Assembly (NCBI RefSeq): GCF_000471905.2
Contig: NW_006495648.1
Span: 579,492 to 643,491 of the forward strand
Origin: Amborella trichopoda
Taxonomy: Eukaryota; Streptophyta; Magnoliopsida; Amborellales; Amborellaceae
Length of the DNA stretch: 64,000 nt
Direction: 5' to 3'
Below, piece after piece: positions 1 through 11,500 of the stretch (within the stretch, counting starts at the first letter, position 1; each line of letters opens with the position of its first letter). Made by a program: the position numbers and the translations under genes. The notes under the pieces were generated by a model. That model searched no databases. It saw nothing but the letters and a program-made list of their open reading frames with translations, and had not been told where the DNA came from.

Positions 1-690
1 TTTGGGCGGCACGTCTCGTGCTGCCCAGGGTTAGGTGACACGGTGTGTGTCCCGTGGGCAGCGCGAGGTGTGGTGCCAAGCCCAGGAGGGTTTTTAAGTA
101 AAAGGGGTTCCCCCTCTTCCATTTTGCCTTAATTTGTTTTGGGGTCTTCCCTCCCCTCGTCCTTTCAAATTTCAAACTTTCCAACCCTTACACCTCTTGA
201 GGTTTTCTTGCCAAAATTCCATTTCATACCAAAATCAGACTGATTGTCGAGGATGGACGACGAGGAATGTCAGTAGACACTCGAATCGGGTCATATTTCG
301 AGAACAAAGGGGCAAGAGAAGGTAAGCCTCCATCTTTTGAAATGTTTGATGAAATGCTTTAATGGATGTTGGTATTTTTGAAGATTGCACATCACCTGCT
401 TCGACTTGGGAGGCCCTAAAAAAAAATGATCTTGTTTTCAAAATTTCGAAATAAAAGATGACTTGTAAAGATTTCATGGAATACTTTTGTTGTGATCAAA
501 TTTTTTTTGAAAATGATGCACAAACATGCCCGGAATCATCATTCGAAAATGCTTCTGACATGCTTGTGAACTGTTCGGTTAAAAGCCCAGATCATTGGGA
601 GCTAGGTAGAGATGGTTTGATATAGCTTTGGTGAGGATGGTTAGCCAAGAATGTGAACAAGTCTAGAAAAGGCTAGGATTGAAAATGACA
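1..690. other. Unassigned left flank, possibly an LTR or UTR remnant
   Basis: No convincing coding sequence is visible. The first 100 bases are GC-rich and contain inverted repeats. A run 'tttttaagtaaaagggg' at about 90-106 followed by a CT-rich stretch resembles the promoter and leader of a plant LTR, and 'agaaggtaagc' at about 315-325 would serve as a splice donor. No matching 3' partner or primer binding site was found, so calling it an LTR is inference. Confidence 0.3.
4..26. repeat. Short hairpin, 10-bp arms
   Basis: The arms gggcggcacg and cgtgctgccc pair with one G-T type mismatch around a 3-base loop. Related GC-rich words recur at 54-83. This could be a regulatory hairpin of a degraded LTR, but its function is unknown. 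Confidence 0.6.
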
Positions 691-1255
691 AAAATACCCC
701 CGAGTGCAAACTCTGCTTTTCGAGGTAATTTTGGGTAACTGTTTCTGCCCCTATGATTTAAGGATGGCGTGCAGCCCTACTGGTGAAAAAATGACTGAAA
801 ACAACCCTGAGTGTAAAATGACCTAAATACCCTTGAGTGTGAACTCTGCTTTTCTAGAGGATTTTGAATGACTGTCTCTGCCCCCATAGTCTAGGGATGG
901 TAGGACGACCATACTGCCCCTTTGGGTGTGAAATGACCAAAATGCCCCTGAGTGTAAAATAACAAAAATACCCCTGAGTGTAAACTCTACCCTTTGGGAG
1001 TAATTTTGAATAATTTGTTCTGCCCCCATAATCTAGGGATAGTAGAATTACCATACTACCTTTCTGGGTGTGAAATACTCCAGAGTGCAGAATGACCAAA
1101 ATACCCTTGAGTGCGAACTTTGTTTTTCGAGCGTAATTTTGAATGACTATTTCTGGCCCCGTAAATTAGGGATAGTAGAGAGACCATACTGTCCTTTTGG
1201 GTGTTAAATACTCTCGATTGCTGAATGACCATAATACCCTTGTATGCAAGTACCC
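676..1255. repeat. Tandem array of four ~135-bp units
   Basis: The words 'tctgccccc', 'agggatagtag', 'ccatact' and 'ccaaaatacccctgagtg' recur in the same order. The 'tctg(c/g)ccc' word lies at about 744, 877, 1019 and 1152, so the period is 133-142 bp. Minus-strand open frames here are by-products of the repeat and are not genes. Tandem units of this kind are common in plant LTRs and spacers. Confidence 0.8.
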
Positions 1256-1393
1256 CTGTAGTGAGCTGATTTTTTTTTCTTTTTTGTTTATGAAGCATGA
1301 GAACTTGATGGCTCGAGCTTGATCACTCCTCTCCCCCTCTTTTTGTTTTTTCATACATATATATATTTATTGGGGTTCTTCGTTGACTGTTGA

Positions 1394-3672
1394 TCTCATC
1401 TATTAACTATCCACAAATGGGCAGCGTTCTTGACTCCTGAGCAAAGGCTGGCTCGTGCCCGGATTGCTTTATGGGTGGCGTGCCGAATCAGGCCTTTTAG
1501 CTTAGATCGTTCTTTGATTACGGAGTTATGTCTCAGATATAGATCGGAGACCTGTTCCATTCCGCTGCGATGTGGCAACCTTGCCCCTACCCTTGAGGAT
1601 GTTACCCAGATTCTTGGGGTTCGGAGTGAGGGTGAGCCTTTCTTTAGTATTCCCCCGGGGATGTCTACCAGTTATGCCTCTAATTGCAAGGAGTTACTAG
1701 GTATTCCTTTGAAAAGATTAGGGGATGGCATGATTCAGAGATCCGCCTTGAGAAGCTAAGGTGGGAATTTACTGAAGTACCCCACCGTGCAGAGAGGATG
1801 ATGGGTGGTCGTGCTTCCCAGGTTTCAGCCCTTGTGGAAGAGGATGGTGCTGGGGAGAGTGAGTCGGTGCAGGGTGAGTTCAGTCACCCTTTGTCTAGAT
1901 GTGCTGCTCAATCATCAGGGGATGCAGAGAGAGACGGGTGTGACATCCCCGATCTTGGTAATGGTAGCACATTTTTTGATGAGGATACGATGCCTCCTTA
2001 AACGTTTCTTACTGATGAGGAGTGGCAAAAGCAGGAGAGAGAGAGAGAATTCGAGATGCGCATGAGCGAGCTATGATCAAGTACAAGTCAGAGTTATTTT
2101 GGGAGGAGGTGGATCTGACCATTGATCATGGTCCTCTTTCAGATAGTGAGATATATTCCCTACAGGCCTTCCCTGCATACTTGTTCAGGGAGTTTCTATT
2201 TGTGGATCGATCCAAGGGTCGAGCCCATTTGTCAGTGGTTTGAGCAACCAGGCGGTTAGACTGCTTGAAGCGAGCGGCATGGGGTTCAACGATAGTGGGC
2301 TGGCTGCATCATCAACTTTTTAGTATGGCAAGAGGACCCCGCTACTTGGGGGGTTGTTCTGTCTTCCTCCAGGTCTGGGTGTGAGAGCAACTCACCATTC
2401 CTCACCCTCTTCTCGGTCCACTGGTGCCATCATTCCTGACGATTCATTGCTAATCATATGGAGTGTGGGATTCTAAGAGGATCCCTTCACGGTTGTATTA
2501 CTCACTGTTCGTGGACACTCAGGCCGTATGAGAGGTGAGTTTTGTGCTTTATCTGTTCTTTTTTCGTTTTCTTCTTCTTCTTCCTCCCTTTCTCCTTTAT
2601 TTGACTTTGCCATATCCTTTTTTGATTTCCAAATCAACTGGACTCCCAAGATAGTTGGGCCCATCCCTGTTGTTTACGCATCTTCTTCTCAAGCTTTCAG
2701 GACAATGGTTCATCTGAATTGCTTGTTTCTGGTGATGCTCACTTTCCTTGGTCTAGTCCGCCGTCAGCGTGGTGTTCCTCAAACGTTCTGTGAGATTACC
2801 CCGCTCTGGACTCCCATTATGGTTAGCACCGTCGATGAGGATGCCTATCTGAGAGAGATGGCTCCTTGGATAGAGGAATGGAGGAGTAGGGTCGCCTGAG
2901 TTGCGAGGAAAAAGACGAGGGTATCACTCTGTCTCAATATGAGGATAGATATAGGGCTCTTTTGAGAGATATAGCCACTCTGACAAAACATGATGAGGGG
3001 TGAAGTAGGAGCTGAGGACCGCTTATCTTGATGAGGGTCGATCATCTACTGATGAAGTTTCTTCCCTTCGTGCTGAGCATGATTCAGCGGTCGAGGAGCT
3101 GGATTCGATAGCAGAGGATTTCGAGCATATGTGTTGGAATTTTGATAAGATGGTGACAGAGCGTGACTCCCTGAGGGACGAGCTGGAGAGAGTACGATCA
3201 GTACCATCCTCCTCTTTTGTTGGTCCTACTCTTCCTGGACCATCTCTCGATCGCATTAGAGATTTAGAGAGATGTGTAGACCGCTATCGATTAGAGAGGG
3301 TATGCAGTGCTGTTATATATCTTTGTTTTTTTTTTATGTCTATATATATATCACAACCTCTCTCATTTCATGTTGTTGTTTCAATAGAATTCGGCCTGAG
3401 ATGAATGTCACAAGCTTAAGGAGGACGTGAAGGGTCTTATGGACAGGTGTCGCAGACTGTCAAGACTCCTATTGGCTGCTGGTGGCAACCCTTCTTTAAC
3501 AGATGTGAATCCTTATGTGAGGGTTCCATTACCATCTTCTATTTGGAGTCAGTCACAGTCTTGGGCGTCCACTAAGATGACAAGGGGTCTGACGCAAGTT
3601 CGACTGAGTTTGGAGGGAGAGACAAGCAGTCTTACAACAGGGGTCGAGGAGGATTCTGTATCAAATAAGTGA
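1394..3672 (+). pseudogene. Plant mobile domain (PMD) and coiled-coil protein, broken
   Basis: The frame from 1394 gives an N-terminal PMD block at about 1493-1639 (LITELCLRYRSET, CGNLAPTLEDVTQILGV). After a frameshift near 1700 a second block reads CKELLGIP then EKLRWEF. A third frame at 2022-2330 gives YLFREFLFVDRSKGRAHL followed by AWGSTIVGWLHHQL and GGLFCLP, the usual order inside a PMD. A candidate intron runs from 2535 (gag/gtgagt) to 2700 (ctttcag). A Glu/Arg-rich coiled coil follows (3030-3300), then a second candidate intron at 3300-3387 and a C-terminal frame at 3427-3672. PMD proteins include the MAIN family and proteins carried by transposons. No start codon is evident; the open frame begins after a stop at 1391. 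It is either a free-standing PMD gene or the extra gene of another retroelement. At least two frameshifts argue against function. Confidence 0.65.
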
Positions 3673-3685
3673 CCGTCGTTTCTCC

Positions 3686-3688
<3 letters not shown>

Positions 3689-3721
<33 letters not shown>
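3689..3721. repeat. (GT)16 microsatellite
   Basis: An uninterrupted run of about sixteen GT dinucleotides lies just after the stop of the PMD locus. Confidence 0.97.
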
Positions 3722-4796
3722 GGGACTACTCTGAAACTTCATATGTATATATTGCTTTGCTTTTTTGTTCTACCCAAGCTTCTTTCTCTTGCTTGGTATC
3801 CTTCCTCTTCTTTTTTTTTTTCGTGTGTGATTGATTCATTGAAGTAGAGGGGAACATGTTATTTGTACACACCTAGTAGTAGAGTTTTTGTTTTGAATTC
3901 CTAGCTATTGGGTCTTCGCATGCACACAAAGGGACAAATTTTCCCCATTTTGGCTCAGGGGATCCAGTCGAGAGAAAAATGCTCCCAGACTAGCCAATTT
4001 CGTCATTGTCGAGGTTCACCCATCTCTGATATGTGATAGTTGGTAGTTATACTCGTACAACCATGGAGTGCTTGACTAGTTTTAAACGTTCATAACAGAC
4101 GTAGGAAGTTGTCTTCGAGAATGAGGCCAGATTTACTAACAGTTTAGCTTCTTGTAGTGATGGAGGAAGTCCTATATAAAAGGAGAAAGCTTTTGAAAAT
4201 GGATGATTTTAACAATGAAGTTGAAATAACATTTTCAAAAGCGATGGGCCCTACAGTTTTGCCACTTGTGGCCCATTTGGTGGTTATTTTTCTTCATTAA
4301 GTTTTTACCAAAAGATGTTGAAAGGGTTTCCTTGTGGGATCGTGAGAACTCAAAAGATCTCGAAGTTCTCTTTTCACCTTTGAAGGATTCATCCTGTGCT
4401 TTGTGGATCCATGAAGAGTCCTCTAGATTTGGAAGCCTTGGGAGAAGAGTATGTGCCAGGCTTCGAGGGACCTGAAGCCGTATCGATGTTGGCATTAGAT
4501 AATCTCCTCCATCGATATGAAAGTTTGTAAAATTTGAGGATTGGGGTTTCTGAACTCTAGGCATAAAGTGGCACAATTAGCTTGCTCGAAGGAAGCGAGT
4601 GGGATTTCCTCGAGCTTGACCCCTACGGCTAGCTTTCCGCTATGTGTGCTAGGATTAAGAAAAGAAGGTGGCTCATCACAAACCTTTGCAGTGCTATTTT
4701 TGGTTGGAAATTTTAGGCATTGATGTAGCATGGAGGCGACCACAAGGTTTTCGTGGAGACAGGGTCTTCTTAGCAGCATGTTGAAAGAAGGTTTTA
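3722..4796. other. Unassigned stretch with a TATA-like box
   Basis: No recognised domain is visible. 'Tatataaaa' at 4173-4181 is TATA-like but lies inside a short frame that opens with ATG at 4160 (MEEVLYKRRKLLK...) and stops after about 45 codons. Weakly coding-like text at 4400-4530 (ALGEEYVPGFEGPEAV) is interrupted by stops. It may be a remnant of a host gene or of the locus upstream. The stretch ends where similarity to the element LTR begins, at 4797. Confidence 0.4.
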
Positions 4797-5668
4797 TCTA
4801 AGAGATTGGTTTGCACAGTCACGAGCAGCAACTTTGGAGATTCATATCTCATTCATTTTGAGTTAGATTGCACTCAAATTTTACGAGCTTGTTCGTCTCG
4901 TCAAGACAAGAATTTTTATATGTGGCACGTCCCATGACGGTGCTGGAGCAAAAAAGATGGAGAGAATATGACGATTCACGGCAAAAGTTGCAGGAAATTC
5001 AGCAGCGACACGTCTCGCTCGAGCGGCCATATCACAACGCTCGTATATCGGATTGACGCAAGACCAGTTTCATCACCTGCAAAGGGTATGAGGCTACATC
5101 TAGGCCGAATGTCACTCGTGATGGATGATCAGATTTCACGCTCAAAGCTGATAAAGTTTTTATAAATTCCCACCGTCGAAGATTCCGGCCAAAAACCCAA
5201 GATGGCAAAATCTTTATTTGAGCATGAAATCGAGTTGCATTTGTTGCAACGTGATTGTGACAACATACTCAATGCAATTTAACAAAACAATAAAATAAAT
5301 ACATCAAGGAACGAGTGCACTATCAATCGAAAGTTTCCAAGATTCATGCAAATTTCAAGGCACATGATCGTGCTTTAAAAACATGATTAGTGGCTCGAAG
5401 TTGGTATCAAATAGATTGTCATGCAGAGACCAATGAGAAAGTAATCATATTTCGGTCAAACGGTCGCTGGAGCAACCCCGAGTCGTCTATGGAAGATCAT
5501 GCACGTTCTAAGACAACAGCAGGGACTGTTTTGGAATTTCATGTATTGTTGGGCAAGGGTAAAACTATAAATTTTCACCCATTTTTAGATTTTGTTTTAA
5601 TTCAATTAAATTGTAGTTATCATCAATTAGGTCAGATTTTTTGCATCAACCCATGTTTTGGGCTCAAG

Positions 5669-5676
5669 TATATAAA
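5669..5676 (+). promoter_or_regulatory. LTR TATA box
   Basis: 'Tatataaa' is preceded by the conserved 'catgttttgggc(t/c)caa' and followed about 40 bases later by 'ctgattaataaa'. The same arrangement occurs at 22597, 33801 and, reversed, 61728-61735, so it is the likely sense promoter of the family. Confidence 0.7.
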
Positions 5677-5810
5677 TTTCATGTTATAGCTCATAGTAAA
5701 GGGCCTTCATTCTGATTAATAAAAAAATTAAGAGTTAGCTTTGAGATTGTGAGTCACGTCTAAGAGAGAGAGAGGAAAGAGATGAAAATTTTGGTACCCC
5801 TCGATGAAGG

Positions 5811-6240
5811 TAACTTTCTCTCTCCTCCTCTCTTCTCTCTCTTCTTTTTTATCTTCTCCTTTCTTTCTCTCTCCTCTTTTTCTTCTCTATCTCTCTCCTC
5901 CCAGCATCAAACATGCACGACAAAAACCATCGTCATGCGTGTCTCTCTCTTCTTATGTCTTTCTCACTCTTCCTCTTTCTGCCTCTCTCGTCACTCTCAA
6001 CCTACACAATAGTGACACTGTTGTGCATGTCTCTCTTCCCTCTTTTTTCCTCTTTTCTCTCTGCTCCCTTTTATCTCTCTTTCCTAACCTTCTCTTTCTT
6101 TCTCTCTCTTTACTTTCCCTTCTTCCTTTCTCTTTCTTATCTCTCTCTTACTTTCTTTATCTTCTTTATCTCATTTTCTCTCTCTTCTCTATCTTTCCTT
6201 CTCTCTCTATTCTTTCTTTTCTCTCTCCTCTATAGTCATG
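5811..6240 (+). repeat. CT-rich low-complexity tract in LTR
   Basis: Nearly pure pyrimidine (ctctctttctct) for about 420 bases. The long Ser/Leu/Phe-rich open frames here come from composition and are not genes. Confidence 0.9.
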
Positions 6241-6489
6241 CATGGCGATGCTCATCACCGAGCATGACGTCAACCTTCTTTTCTTATCTCTGGAACATGA
6301 ACAATGAGCGAGTCTTAAATCGAGTGCTGGCTGGGCCTCTATCCGAATTCCTTCTCCCTCCTGTCATGCACGGCGATTCCCATCGCTGCATGCAACATTT
6401 CTTCTTTCATTCCCTGATAAAGACATTGAATCGGGCCCTTTCCCAAGTGGCACGGGCCGGTCATGTTTGAGTCCTTTTTGACACATCAC

Positions 6490-7075
6490 CGTGCATGTCT
6501 TTTCTTCTCTCTCTCTTGACTCTTTCTCTCTCATCATGGATGGCAAAACCTATCAGGTTTTCTTTTTCTATCTTTCTCTCTTCATGGACGGCGAAACCTG
6601 TCACTGTCCATGTTCTCTCTTCCTCTCTCTCCTATCATGGATGGAGAAACTTATTGTCGTCCATGTTCTCTCTTCCCTATCTCTCTTATCATGGACGGTG
6701 GGGCCTATCGCTGTCTATGTTTTCTCTTTCTCTCATTCTCTCACTATGGAAGGCAAAAGTTATCGCCGTCCATGTTCTCTCTTTCTCTCTCTCTGGTCAT
6801 GGACAGCAGAACCTATCATCTTCCATATTTCTTCTTCTCTCCTCTTTTACTCTCTCTTTCCTGTCATGGATGGTGGAACCCCATCACCGTCCATGTTTCT
6901 TCCTTCTTTCTCTCTCCTCTATCATGGACAGTGGAACCCCATCACTGTCCACGCTTTCTTCTAGCTTCTCTGACATCTGCCATGGATGGCAGAACCCCAT
7001 CGTCATCCATACTTTCTTTTCTTTTCTCTCCCCACTGTCATGGACTGCGAACCTCATCACCGTCCATGTCTTTAT
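6490..7075 (+). repeat. LTR minisatellite with a hairpin in each unit
   Basis: About ten units of 48-66 bp. Each contains 'atgga(c/t)gg' then 'g(a/g)a(a/c)cc(t/c)atc' then 'ccgtccat', so both ends of the core are complementary, separated by CT-rich linker. Unit starts are near 6536, 6585, 6637, 6691, 6745, 6800, 6866, 6925, 6981 and 7040. Two related but weaker hairpins lie at 6236-6270 and 6363-6395. Confidence 0.85.
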
Positions 7076-7545
7076 TCATTCTTCTTTATTCTCTCTCTTC
7101 TTTTCTTTCTTCTTTCTTCCGTCTCTTCCTTCCTCTCTTTTGTCTTTTCTTTCTTCTCTTTTCTCTCTCTTTGCTCTTTTGTTTCTCTCTTCTTCTGTCT
7201 TCTCTCTTATATTTCTCTCTTGCTCTCTCTTTTGTTTCTCTCTCTTCTTCTCTCTTCTGTTTCTCTCTCCTCTCTTCCGTTTCTTTCTTTTCTTCTTTCT
7301 TCTCTCTTCTGTTTCTTCTCTTTTATCTTTTTTCTCTCTTCTCTCTTTTGATTCTCTTTCTTCTGTCTCTCTTCTCCTCCTCTCTTCTCTCACTTCTTTC
7401 TTCTCACTTTTCTTCTTTTCTCTTTTCACTTCACTTATTCTTCTCGTTATTATATCTTCTCCCTCACCCCTTCTCTTTCCTTTCTTTCTTTCATCCCTCT
7501 CTTCATTCTTCCTTCCCCTCTCGTTTGACCAAGAGACAAATTAAG
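7076..7545 (+). repeat. Second CT-rich tract in LTR
   Basis: Pyrimidine-rich on the + strand. The complementary Lys/Glu/Arg-rich frame on - is compositional, not a gene. Confidence 0.9.
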
Positions 7546-7559
7546 TCTAGCACTACCAT

Positions 7560-7790
7560 GGTTGTCTCGTCGTCGAGTAGTATTGCCACCGTGCAGGTCT
7601 GAGTTACCATGCCTGTCTTACTGCCATGACAGGCTAGCCATCGTACCAGGTTAGTCGGTGATTGATTCTACCGTCAAGGAGTATTATCGTCGTGCTAGTC
7701 TGAGTTACCGTGCCTATCTTTCTACCACACCAAGTCAATCATTGTACTGGTCAAGCTACTATGTCAGTCTAGCCACTTAGTCAAATTCTT
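7560..7790 (+). repeat. Two ~103-bp direct repeats in LTR
   Basis: 'Ctgagttaccatgcctgtctt' near 7600 recurs as 'ctgagttaccgtgcctatctt' about 103 bases later, each followed by 'accac...ccagg/tcaatc'. The reversed element D shows the same two-unit pattern at 60340-60520. Confidence 0.7.
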
Positions 7791-8232
7791 CTCTTCTCTT
7801 TCCTCTATTCTATCTTTTTCTTCTTCTTTTATCACGCTAATCGCTATCCTCTTATTCTTCCCTTCTCTTGGATGTGACACTTAAGTGCATTCGCCCAAAG
7901 ACAAGGTAGGGTCCCTTGGCCCACTTGTCTTGTAAAATTAACCATGTGCGTATGATCGCAGAAACATGAGAGTACAGGTCAAGGGAGGCGGTTTCGAACC
8001 AATTGAAGGACTGGAGCATTTCTGTAGTGATCTAAGAGGGCAGTCACGTGAGTCAGCTCGAGTGAGTCAAAGACCCAAGTGAGGTGTCGCACCTCACATT
8101 AAATTCCTCTCTCATCGGTGGGTATATCTGCCCTTGTTTCTTAACAAGGTTCTCGAAGGAGCGGTCTCAAGTCCCGAGTTTTCCTCGAAACCTAAGACGA
8201 CCCTGGGGCAAGATCGAGGCATCTAACCAGCT

Positions 8233-8250
8233 TGGCAACTCCACCGGGGA
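8233..8250 (+). promoter_or_regulatory. Primer binding site, element A
   Basis: 'Tggcaactccaccgggga' follows the LTR end closely and starts with TGG, the complement of a tRNA CCA tail. The same site occurs at 35746 and, reversed, at 59858-59875. It matches the 'tggcgactccactgggga' type common in Tat-lineage elements; I do not assign the tRNA. Confidence 0.8.
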
Positions 8251-8320
8251 CTTACTACCCCTTTGTCGGATCATCCTTGTTTGGCTAGTCTCTCCTTTGT
8301 TTTTTCTACATTACACACAC

Positions 8321-11300
8321 ATGGCTTCTGAGTTTCTTAACCCATTCACACAGATCGAAGATTTTCTCGTCCCCGCATTCGCGAGCTTTACCCAGGGACA
8401 AGTTCCTCGAACTTCATTCCCAACTTTCCTTCTGAGCAAAGACCCAGTGTCCAACCCCCAAGGCATGACCTGGATAGGTGTCAGAAGGGATTTAAAGGTC
8501 CCTAACTCCCCACCTCCTAACTCAGGTACACCAAAGCACTTTGCATCAGTAGCACGACTGTTACCACTCACAGTGTGCACCCCGTCACCGACAAGTCACT
8601 TGCTGGTCGTATTACAGAGTGATGCCGAAAGGCTACTTGTTCCCTTTCTGTAATAAGCAAGGAAGTTGCCCTTTCTCCTGTGGGTCACCACAAGCTACCC
8701 TCCACATTCCTCCACAACCTCGGGTCTCTATGTTCAGAGACTCGACACATTGAGGGGGAGACCCTAGGGCCTCCACCACTCACACACACCCTAAGACTCC
8801 TGGGTCATCCACTCGAGCAGCCACACCTTGGGGAAAACCTTGTCTTACCTTGAGTAAGTGTCCAGGATCAGGCCTCCTCGGGCCGAAAATATACATATGC
8901 ATGTGCATCCTACTACTCGGGGCAACGCCATTGCTGCATCAACCCGAGTACATGACAGGCAACCCTCTCATCCTTCCTCTCAACAGACACTAGCACACCT
9001 TGTAAAGGACAAGCTTCAACCTGTTCCCTTACAAACACCTGCTCGTAGTTCTTGGCCTCATAAGGCCAGACCACCTGTACGAGCCCTGGTCGACCCCAAA
9101 GTCATCTGTGATCCTTCTTTAAAGTGCGCACACACGTCGCCTTCACGAGTCGCTCCTCACTCCCGACTTAGTTGCCATCATGAGTCGATCTTCCCCCGCT
9201 GGCCCCTTCTCTTTCAACCTCGACCCCTAATACTCGAAGACCTTCCCCAAGAGTACCATCTTGAGCCAGCCCCATCAGCTCAGCCATGTCTCTGAAGCCC
9301 ATAGGAGAGCTCGGGGCAAAGACCTAATGGGAGATCAAGTCCTTCATCCTCCTTGGCTTAGGTTGGCCCCAATTCCTAGTCCACACCCAATGCTTCACCT
9401 GATACTAACGGCTCCGTAGTGCTCAAGAAGGGTCGACCAACTCCAGTCCCAATCGTTGTTCTGGCACGAAGTCTATTGAAGCCTCAAAGCCAAGCGCAAC
9501 AAGGGTGTGCAAATCTTGACTTGGGAAGCCGCTCAAATAGTCGAGGAAGCCAGCTCCGACAACCCTCTTCACCAAAACCCTTTCTACCCTCTTTAGAAAA
9601 CGGAGCATGAAGAGGAGGTCCATGAATCCTGCACAAAGGTCAGCATCGTAGAAGATAACCCGACCACCCAGTAGTCATGGTCTCAAGACCGTCAAGAACC
9701 GATCCTCACATGCTCAGCATATAAGACTCGAGTTCAGTCAGGGCATACTGAGCTCTTGTTGACCGATCTGCCGTGCACGACTCGCCAAGTTTGGAGGCCT
9801 TCAACTACACCTAAGGCTGATCGCCCTGAGGAAATGGTTAGCATTATTATTGTGACTGAACCTAATGATAGCTAAGAAGAACGCATGGATAGGTTTGAAC
9901 AGATGGTGCGAGCTATGATGGAGAAGATTGATCATATGGAAAGCATGCGGTCCCTAGTCAATGTATCCCATCAGGAGACAGACTCCCATTCCTCAGATGA
10001 TGCAACTCTAAGGCAGCCTCCTACTCCTGCCTCATGGGACAATTCCGTCCCTCACCCCGTCTCACAGGCAGACATCGATGCCATGGTAACTCATAGCTTG
10101 AAGAATATACAAATCTCATGTATACAAGGTACAACACTCTACCAAAAACCATATCCCTCCTACATTGATCAGGTTCATTTTCCCTCGAACTACAAAAAAG
10201 GGAAGCTTCCCCTGTTAATTGGTACAACATCCCCGCACCAGCATATCGTGTATTTCCAAGTGGCATGTCAAGAGACAGCGACTGATGGGAGACTCCTCCT
10301 CCATCAATTTGTTGAAAACCTTGATTCTCTGGCCTTTCAGTGGTATGCTCCGCTTCCCTCAAGTTTAGTACATACTTGGGAACGCTTCTATGAGCTAAAG
10401 AGAGACATCCAAACCATCGAGCTTCACACCTTGATCCAGGAACCAGATGAACCCATGGACCAAGTCATAACAAGATAGAGTGATCTTGCTGCTCGCCATC
10501 CTAATCCCATGCCTGAGAAGGAAGCAATCTAGACCTGTGTACGAAACATGTTATTTGAGATTGCTCTACATGTTGAGTCCTCCAATTCGCCTCCATGTCA
10601 GAGCTGATCTCTAAGTCATTTCACATAGAGAGTTTGTCACACCACCATAGAGGGTCATGTCAACAGTCTTCTAGCTAGGGAAACAACCGGGGTAATGGTA
10701 ATTCTTGGGCCAATGCCCACGGCAATCAACAAAAAGGGGTAATTAGTGTTGTCGTCACCGAAAGTGATCCGAAGAAGGTTACCTCTCAAACTTTGGACCT
10801 CTCTAAAGGGGTAGGCACAACAAAGATGCAGACAACACCTCTGGGAGGCAAGCAACAACAGTCATACAACCGGGTACCCCCATCTGCGAATCTTAATCGG
10901 GATGATTATTGGGCCAAGCATAAGAATAAGTTCTATCCTTTCGAAAAGGAATGGGTTCCCGCACTACTTCGACTACTACTGAAGCAGAATATGATTGAGC
11001 TGCCTGAGACCAAGTTCCCTAATCAAGTTGGTCTCGATACCCATGCAAATTAGTATACTTATCATAGGAGGATAAGCCACCCCACAGAGGAATGCTACAC
11101 ACTCAAAGATTTCATTGAGGCTCTGATTCAGAAGGGTCAGATAAATCTCAAAGAACTTAAAAAAGAATTCGGGACAACTAAGGCTTCTCACGAGGTGACA
11201 GTGCAGGAGGAAACTGAAGGGTCGCACTCTTCTGATGAGCTGCCATCAGATCTCCTTCAGGCTTTGTTCGGTGTGATTCTCCAATAGGGACTCGTCACTC

Positions 11301-11500
11301 CAAAGCCGGCAAGGCAGCCCAAGTGCCTTGCTCAAGGGATCGAGAATCATTGGTGCCCATGCCATCAGATATGGGGCCACAAGCTGAGCGAATGCGATGG
11401 GGGTGGAAGTCATAATCGCAAAGATGGTGCATAGAGGTCACATTGCTTACGCCGTCGTGAAAGAACACTCGCAAGTCAATGTTCCCTTCCACGAGAATGC
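8321..11500 (+). pseudogene. gag of element A (frameshifted)
   Basis: Encodes the capsid/nucleocapsid polyprotein that packages element RNA. The start at ATG 8321 is supported by the same N-terminus (MA..FLNPF or a close variant) in C (35833) and D (59786). The first frame runs to 8653, then shifts (HPVTDKSLAGRI). The capsid-type region is clear at 9885-10478 (YPSYIDQVHFPSNYKKGK, FQWYAPLPSSLVHTWERF, QTIELHTLIQEPDEPMDQ). Next come NLNRDDYWAKHKNKFYPFEKE at 10880-10950 and HPTEECYTLKDFIEALIQKG at 11079-11140, the Tat-type spaced His/Cys block. A zinc-knuckle-like cluster CPCHQIWGHKLSEC lies at 11354-11395. Several stops and frameshifts make it non-functional. Confidence 0.8.

Larger units (their letters stand above)
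4797..8229 (+). repeat. 5' LTR of element A, truncated at its 5' end
   Basis: Matches the regions at 21738-23360 and 32930-35742 directly and 59879-62600 in reverse. Similarity starts abruptly near 4797 at 'cacagtcacgagcagcaac', so about 0.4 kb of the LTR start is missing compared with 21315. In order it holds a conserved body (4800-5780), a CT tract, hairpin minisatellites, a second CT tract, a 103-bp duplication and a conserved leader (7870-8229). It ends 'cctaacca' (here 'tctaacca'), three bases before the PBS. Confidence 0.8.

Noticed and set aside
823..1354. Overlapping minus-strand frames with repeated YGGR/LLSLDYG text
   Set aside because: The repeated protein words simply follow the 135-bp tandem DNA units.
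4160..4290. Small gene with TATA box at 4173
   Set aside because: The TATA-like run lies inside the short frame itself and nothing downstream stays open. Kept only as a remark under the unassigned stretch.
7076..7429. Minus-strand Lys/Glu/Arg-rich frame of 117 codons
   Set aside because: It is the GA-rich complement of the CT tract, a compositional artefact.
5804..7602. Long plus-strand open frames of 143 to 349 codons rich in Ser, Leu and Phe
   Set aside because: They lie in CT-rich and minisatellite DNA of the LTR, where stop codons are rare by composition in all three frames. No domain text is visible, and equivalent frames recur in every LTR copy.
8084..8653. Possible host gene of 189 codons
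   Set aside because: It begins in the LTR leader and PBS; from the ATG at 8321 it is the gag N-terminus shared with elements C and D.
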